Positions 33,779 through 37,888 of a DNA stretch of 37,888 nucleotides are shown here, in pieces (the stretch's first letter is position 1; every line of letters begins with the position of its first letter). Origin of the DNA: Tannerella sp. (GTDB lineage: Bacteria; Bacteroidota; Bacteroidia; Bacteroidales; Tannerellaceae); contig JAIRMH010000277.1 in assembly GCA_031258835.1 (NCBI GenBank), positions 1 through 37,888 on the forward strand, written 5' to 3'. A program made the translations under genes and the position numbers. The notes below the pieces were generated by a model that saw nothing but the letters and a program-made list of their open reading frames with translations, had not been told where the DNA came from and did not search any database.

Positions 33779-33786
33779 TATATTTG
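33779..33786 (+). promoter_or_regulatory. Candidate -7 element before the GH30 gene
   Basis: TATATTTG fits TAnnTTTG; the -33 position holds TGTG, not TTTG. It allows separate transcription of the last two glycosidase genes. Confidence 0.4.
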
Positions 33787-33816
33787 CATTTTACTGTTCG
33801 TGTAAAATGATTTTTT
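33787..33816 (+). promoter_or_regulatory. Short hairpin with T-run in the GH30 leader
   Basis: CATTTTAC (33787-33794) pairs with GTAAAATG (33802-33809), followed by ATTTTTTA. It could be a weak attenuator, and its arms also match the heptad motif in opposite orientations. Confidence 0.35.
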
Positions 33817-33847
33817 AGGAACATAACTATTTATAAATTTTGTAATT

Positions 33848-35272
33848 ATGATGAAACGCATATTATTTGTTTTTTTTATTGCCTCAGCAATCACTTCCTG
33901 CGACAAAAAAATGGTTGCAGAGTGGGTCGCAACAACTCCCGACGCTCCGTGGCAAACACAGAACACGAGTGGGATTAAACTGGTGAAAACCGCTTCCGCT
34001 GATGTGGAAATCCTGACCGGCAGCACATTGCAAACTATTGACGGTTTCGGTGCATGCTTCAATGAACTGGGTTGGACTTCTCTCGCCCTTTTGCCCGACG
34101 CGGAACGCGAAACGGTTTTCAAAGAACTGTTTACCGCTGAAGGAGCGAATTTCACCATTTGCCGTATGCCTGTCGGCGCAAATGATTTTTCGCGCGACTG
34201 GTACTCCTACAACGAAACGGACGGCGATTTTGAGATGAAAAATTTCAGCATTGAAAACGACAGGGAAACGCTGATACCGTTTATCAAATCGGCGCTAAAG
34301 TATAATCCTGGTCTGACGCTCTGGGCTTCGCCGTGGAGTCCGCCAACGTGGATGAAAGAAAATAAATTTTATGCTTGCGCCGTAATGGATACGACTTTTT
34401 TCGACGCCCGTTACAACAACCACATAAAACCCGAACAAGTGCGCCGCGAAGGAGTAAATATGTTTATAACGGAAGATAAATATTTTGCCGCCTATGCGCT
34501 TTACTTTCAGAAATTTATTGAAGCCTACCGCTCCGAAGACATCAAGATCTCGATGGTGATGCCACAAAACGAGTTTAATTCCTGCCAGCCGTTCCCAAGT
34601 TGTACATGGTTGGCAGCTGAATTAGCCGAATTTACAGGAAAACACCTCGTTCCGACGATGAAAAAACTCAATGTTGAAGTGGCCTTCGGCACTATGGAAC
34701 GTCCCAATCCTGCACTCGTTGATACCATTCTTAATGCCGAAGGCGGCGACCAAATTACGGGAGTTGGTTTTCAGTGGGCCGGCCGCGATGCTCTTCCAAG
34801 TATTCACGACCGTTATCCGAATTTGAAACTTTACCAAACCGAACAGGAGTGCGGCAATGGTCGTAACGACTGGAATGGCTGCGCCTATTCGTGGAAGTTG
34901 ATGAAGCACTATTTTACTTACGGCACAAACGTATACGATTACTGGAATATCTCGCTGCTCGAAGGCGGCATGAGCCGTTGGGGATGGACTCAAAACTCGC
35001 TCGTGACGGTAAATGAACAAGATAAAACCTGCCGTTACACTTACGAATATTATTTGCTCAAGCATTTCAGCCATTATGTTTTGCCCGGAGCACAAAGGCT
35101 CAAAACAGCAGGAAATTTCGATAATATACTATCATTCAAAAATAAGAACGGGAAAATCACAGTCGTATTTTATAACGCCGAACAAACAGAAACAACAAAA
35201 ACCGTAAAAGTCGGCAAAAATGTTTTTGAATTAAAACTTAAACCTCAATCAATCAATACAATAATATTATAA
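33848..35272 (+). CDS. GH30-family glycoside hydrolase lipoprotein
   Basis: 474 residues; ATG at 33848 or the adjacent 33851. The lipoprotein signal ends at Cys18 (FFIASAITSCDKK). The GH30 catalytic barrel starts with TIDGFGACFNELGW, and ICRMPVGANDFSRDWYSYNE is a typical strand. WASPWSPPTWMKEN follows. The acid/base Glu is E242 in MPQNEFNS. The nucleophile is E332 or E334 in YQTEQECGNG. A small beta-sandwich closes the protein (ILSFKNKNGKITVVFYNAE). GH30 members cleave beta-1,6-glucans, xylans, or glucosylceramides; the subfamily cannot be decided here. The stop codon overlaps the start of the next gene by one base (TAATG), indicating coupled translation. Confidence 0.9.
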   Translation: MMKRILFVFFIASAITSCDKKMVAEWVATTPDAPWQTQNTSGIKLVKTASADVEILTGSTLQTIDGFGACFNELGWTSLALLPDAERETVFKELFTAEGANFTICRMPVGANDFSRDWYSYNETDGDFEMKNFSIENDRETLIPFIKSALKYNPGLTLWASPWSPPTWMKENKFYACAVMDTTFFDARYNNHIKPEQVRREGVNMFITEDKYFAAYALYFQKFIEAYRSEDIKISMVMPQNEFNSCQPFPSCTWLAAELAEFTGKHLVPTMKKLNVEVAFGTMERPNPALVDTILNAEGGDQITGVGFQWAGRDALPSIHDRYPNLKLYQTEQECGNGRNDWNGCAYSWKLMKHYFTYGTNVYDYWNISLLEGGMSRWGWTQNSLVTVNEQDKTCRYTYEYYLLKHFSHYVLPGAQRLKTAGNFDNILSFKNKNGKITVVFYNAEQTETTKTVKVGKNVFELKLKPQSINTIIL

Positions 35273-37089
35273 TGAAACGATTATTTTCCCATTCTACATT
35301 CTACATTCTACAATTTACATTTTGCATTTTACATTTTACATTTTGCATTTTCCCGCTTTCCATTTCCGCACAGCAGCAAGTCGATGGCTATCCTCTGGCA
35401 AATTTCGGCCTGACGATAAATGCTTCTGCCGACGGCTCAATGTTCGGCGATGTGTTGCAAAACACAGGCGTTCTCGGTGAGTGGCTGATAGACAGAGGCG
35501 GCGTGCAATTTTCCATTGAAAAACAAGGCAAAATCCATTCTTTTGCCGGTTTTGCAGAGAAAAACGTGGAAAGGAAATTCCCTTTTGTACGCGGCAGTTA
35601 TGCCCAATCGCCGTTGATTCAATCGGAAATGAAAACGCTGGCTTTCTGTCCGATGGCAGTGGAAGACACCGAAACGTCGGCTTTGCAGGTGATTATGCTT
35701 GAATTAATTTTAAAAAATCAAGGTAAAAAGACGGATGAGTTTTCAATATCCATTCTTCCCAATTCAGTTGCTTTCGACAATAATTGCGCGTTAAACGCCT
35801 CCGAAAAATTTATTTTAAAAGGCAATAAAATTTCTATTCCGCTAAAACTATTACCCAACGAAGAAAAAACACTCCGTCTTTCGATCGCTTTTTATGACGC
35901 CGAATGGATTACGGCAAAAAACTATTCCACGGCAAAAGAAATTGCAAATTTTGCTTACGAAAATTGGGATAATCTGCTTGTCAAAACCCAACAATTTGAG
36001 AATCTGCTTCCTGAAACCGACGATGCGGAACTCGACGAATATCTGCGTTGGTACATGATTCCAGCCGTTTCACTTACGCGCATTACCAAAAACAATGAAG
36101 TGCTGACAATGGGTTACCGCGAACTCAATCAACGTGACAGTTACTGGACTTCGTGGCTGCATTTGGTTTTTTATAAGGATCTGGAAAAGAAAATGATAGA
36201 GGAAAGCATCGAGTGGATGCAGCCTTCGGGCAAAATCCCCACCACCATTTTACCGTTGATTGAGCGCGAAGACGATTTGGATATAAACGCATTCTTCATT
36301 CTCAGGGCTTGGCGCTACTTCCAATATCACCATGATAAAGAAGCGTTGGCGGCATGGTGGATGCCTTTGCAAAAAGCGATGGATTGGCTCATTTCGCGCG
36401 ATACAAATAACAATGGAGTGCCTGCGCAAATTTCATTCTGGGGCGACTGGAAAGATGTTCCGGGCATTGAAGGTAGAATTTATTCTCCCTTTTCGGTGAT
36501 GACCTACTTAGCTTCACTGGATAAAATGGTGCAAGCGGCTTACTGGCTTAATGATTTGCAAGCGGCTGAAAAATACAAACTTGCCGGGCGGAAAGCATCC
36601 GATTTCCTGAATAAACCTACAAGCGACGGCGGTATGTGGAACGGCAATTATTACTGCCAGATTTGGAACGACGGCAGCGTGAACGAACGCCTGCTGCAAG
36701 ACCAGATGATTGGCGTGTTTTTCGATGTCGTACCGCAAGACCGTGCTGAGAAAATCGTAGAATCGCTTAATAAACAAAGTCTTACCAAGTGGGGCATTGC
36801 CGAAACGACACCTTATTATCCTGACGGATGGGGTTATAAGGAGGCCACTTACCACAACGGCGGCGTGTGGCCATGGCTGAGCTTTATGGACTGCTGGGCG
36901 AGGCTTAAAATGGGACGAAGGGACGAGGCGATTTCGCTTATCAAGCGCGTAGCAAAAGCCGATTTAAAAGATTCGGGCGACTGGTCACCAAACGAACATA
37001 TCAACAGCCTGACCGGTAAAAACCTCGGCTATCATATTCAAGGATGGAACGCAGGATTGTTCGGATTGGTATATTTTGGATTGAAATGA
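35272..37089 (+). CDS. (alpha/alpha)6-barrel glycosidase (six-hairpin, glucosidase-like)
   Basis: 605 residues. The signal peptide (about 1-36, ending SISAQQ) is almost entirely encoded by the longest heptad array of the window. The N-terminal ~200 residues form a beta-sandwich. The C-terminal ~370 residues are a helical barrel with MGYRELNQRDSYWTSWLHLVFY, WMQPSGKIPTTILP, DINAFFILRAWRYFQYHHD, SFWGDWKDVPG and YHNGGVWPWLSF. The last is typical of glycogen-debranching/GH63/GH94-type six-hairpin glycosidases. The acidic residues in RELNQRD and GDW are candidates for catalysis. No exact GH family could be assigned. It follows the GH30 gene with a one-base overlap, so the two enzymes probably act on the same glycan. 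Confidence 0.75.
   Translation: MKRLFSHSTFYILQFTFCILHFTFCIFPLSISAQQQVDGYPLANFGLTINASADGSMFGDVLQNTGVLGEWLIDRGGVQFSIEKQGKIHSFAGFAEKNVERKFPFVRGSYAQSPLIQSEMKTLAFCPMAVEDTETSALQVIMLELILKNQGKKTDEFSISILPNSVAFDNNCALNASEKFILKGNKISIPLKLLPNEEKTLRLSIAFYDAEWITAKNYSTAKEIANFAYENWDNLLVKTQQFENLLPETDDAELDEYLRWYMIPAVSLTRITKNNEVLTMGYRELNQRDSYWTSWLHLVFYKDLEKKMIEESIEWMQPSGKIPTTILPLIEREDDLDINAFFILRAWRYFQYHHDKEALAAWWMPLQKAMDWLISRDTNNNGVPAQISFWGDWKDVPGIEGRIYSPFSVMTYLASLDKMVQAAYWLNDLQAAEKYKLAGRKASDFLNKPTSDGGMWNGNYYCQIWNDGSVNERLLQDQMIGVFFDVVPQDRAEKIVESLNKQSLTKWGIAETTPYYPDGWGYKEATYHNGGVWPWLSFMDCWARLKMGRRDEAISLIKRVAKADLKDSGDWSPNEHINSLTGKNLGYHIQGWNAGLFGLVYFGLK
35290..35352 (+). repeat. Nine-unit CATTYTR heptad array encoding a signal peptide
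   Basis: Units in order: CATTCTA three times, CAATTTA, CATTTTG, CATTTTA twice, CATTTTG, CATTTTC. It is uninterrupted for 63 bp, giving the seven-residue cycle F-Y/C-I-L-H/Q-F-T in the protein. Confidence 0.95.
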
Positions 37090-37110
37090 ACAGGAGTTCA
37101 AAAGCAAACA

Positions 37111-37215
37111 ATGTCACTCCAACGGCAGGAATTAGGGCTGAATGAAAGACAGATAAAGGCATATGCGGAAAAGATTAAGTCAGTTTATTTTCATAAACTA
37201 ACGGTCTGTCCTTAA
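37111..37215 (+). pseudogene. Truncated fragment with LNERQIKA motif
   Basis: A 34-codon frame carries ELGLNERQIKAYAEKIK. This motif is typical of the C-terminal region of large AlbA/AAA-4-type putative DNA-binding proteins in Bacteroidetes. Nothing of the rest of such a gene is present, and the frame runs into the transposase remnant. Probably a relic of a disrupted gene. Confidence 0.4.
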
Positions 37216-37574
37216 TCCTGAAATTGTGCAGCGCAGGAGGAAAAGTTTCTCTCCGCAAAAAGATTCCTTCTCCGTTGACATTCGTCTTTGACAGTCCGGT
37301 AACGCTTAATGCTCCCGATGGCATGTTCTACTCTGACGTTATCTCCTTTACTTTTGGCTTTTTCACCGGTTGAATGACGGCAAACACCTTCCGGACGGTA
37401 TCCCTGATAACCGGTGTCCTGAGCCAATGTAAAACCGGGAGGAATACGGTAAGCCAAATGTAAATGTTCCAAAACATGCGCCGGAACAAGCATATTGCTT
37501 ATTGTCGAAAATAAGCCTTCTATGGATGGTCGTGTTAATTTTTTGAGTCCCATAATTCTTCTGCGTTTTTCCAT
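37212..37574 (-). pseudogene. Degenerate IS5-type DDE transposase
   Basis: The reading frame holds a short N-terminal piece (MGLKKLTRPSIEGLFSTI), then FTLAQDTGYQGYRPEGV around a DDE-type Asp, and the C-terminal VRVEHAIGSIKRYRTVKDECQRRRNLFAER. Full-length relatives are about 250-300 residues; here the catalytic middle is missing, a further short gap lies before VRVEHAIG, and the usual ending CAALHNFR is altered. No terminal inverted repeats could be identified. The element is inactive. It sits at the right border of the glycan locus. Confidence 0.7.
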
Positions 37575-37684
37575 TTGACAAATGTACGCAAAAAAAATCA
37601 ATAGCACCTCAAAAAAAGAATTAACCGATTTTTCTTTGATTTTCAGCAAAATGCTGTTTAATTTCAAAAATAATCTTTAAATAA

Positions 37685-37716
37685 TTTGGTTGTGACCTAA
37701 TAGTTACTTAATTTTG
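37685..37716 (+). promoter_or_regulatory. Bacteroidetes promoter for the TetR-family gene
   Basis: TTTG (37685-37688), a 20-nt spacer and TAATTTTG (37709-37716) match the consensus exactly; the implied start is near 37722, 27 bases before the ATG. Confidence 0.75.
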
Positions 37717-37748
37717 TGCCCATTCAGTCACATTAATAGTTGTAAAAT

Positions 37749-37888
37749 ATGGTAAAAGAAAGAGACAGGCAGTTGTCGGAAGAAAAACTGATTAAAGCGG
37801 TCGGAGAAATGATACAGGAAACGGGCTTTGAAAATCTTGGAGTTAATCAGGTCGCCAAAAGAGCGGGATTCTCCAAAAATCTTATTTA
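37749..37888 (+). CDS. TetR-family transcriptional regulator, N-terminal part (runs off the window)
   Basis: Only the first 46 residues are in the window. EKLIKAVGEMIQETGFENLGVNQVAKRAGFSKNLI is the typical TetR DNA-binding start: helix 1, then the helix-turn-helix with the conserved Gly-Phe and Ala-x-x-Ala-Gly pattern. The ligand-binding domain lies beyond the right edge. It has its own consensus promoter and is separated from the glycan locus by mobile-element debris, so it is probably unrelated to it. Confidence 0.8.
   Translation, partial: MVKERDRQLSEEKLIKAVGEMIQETGFENLGVNQVAKRAGFSKNLI

Noticed and set aside
35290-35352. Heptad array as a CRISPR array or a transcription-factor site cluster
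   Set aside because: Units are contiguous 7-mers without spacers and lie fully inside codons of a signal peptide.
37363-37581. Open frame on the minus strand within the transposase relic
   Set aside because: It is out of frame with the recognisable transposase residues and shows no family features; it is a shadow of the pseudogene.

Overview
The window reads as a chromosomal segment of a Bacteroidetes bacterium, most likely order Bacteroidales. Four things point there: three SusC/SusD pairs, promoters of the Bacteroidetes type (TTTG, 20 nt, TAnnTTTG), Bacteroidetes-style lipoprotein signal peptides, and two proteins with type IX secretion (T9SS) C-terminal sorting domains. Genus was not determined. 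Genes are dense; no gene-free stretch exceeds about 230 bases.

Layout. (1) Position 1-829 holds the 3' end of a gene for an outer-membrane beta-barrel protein, probably LptD-like. (2) Positions 920-8118 form a surface-signalling locus: ECF sigma factor, FecR-type anti-sigma factor, a SusC transporter with an N-terminal STN signalling domain, and a SusD lipoprotein. It closes with a strong intrinsic terminator and encodes no degradative enzyme. (3) Positions 8346-13798 hold a compact small-molecule/lipid-headgroup cluster. It consists of a PfkB-type kinase, a FucP-type MFS permease on the opposite strand, a nucleotidyltransferase, an ATP-grasp-like protein, a CDP-alcohol phosphotransferase and a HAD hydrolase. 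The gene content suggests kinase, then nucleotide activation, then transfer of a phosphorylated polar group (sugar or cyclitol) onto an alcohol or lipid. (4) Positions 13952-37089 are a large polysaccharide-utilisation-type locus. It contains an AraC regulator behind two tandem promoters, a T9SS-secreted leucine-rich-repeat protein, two tandem SusC/SusD pairs, an Ig-like plus M64-type peptidase lipoprotein, an unrecognised T9SS-secreted protein, a GH106-like enzyme, a GH30 enzyme and an (alpha/alpha)6-barrel glycosidase. The likely target is a complex glycan or glycoprotein. (5) Positions 37111-37888 hold gene debris (a truncated 'LNERQIKA' fragment and a degenerate IS5-type transposase) followed by the start of a TetR-family regulator.

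The most unusual signal is a heptanucleotide repeat family (CATTYTR, antisense YARAATG) seen only from about 20 to 35.4 kb. In sense orientation, tandem copies encode the hydrophobic core of signal peptides in six genes. In antisense orientation, copies sit at or just after the stop codons of three genes. Seven is not a multiple of three, so every reading frame of the sense repeat gives the same seven-residue hydrophobic cycle with no stop. A second candidate system is the headgroup cluster. All assignments rest on reading the sequence and on recalled family motifs; no database search was run.
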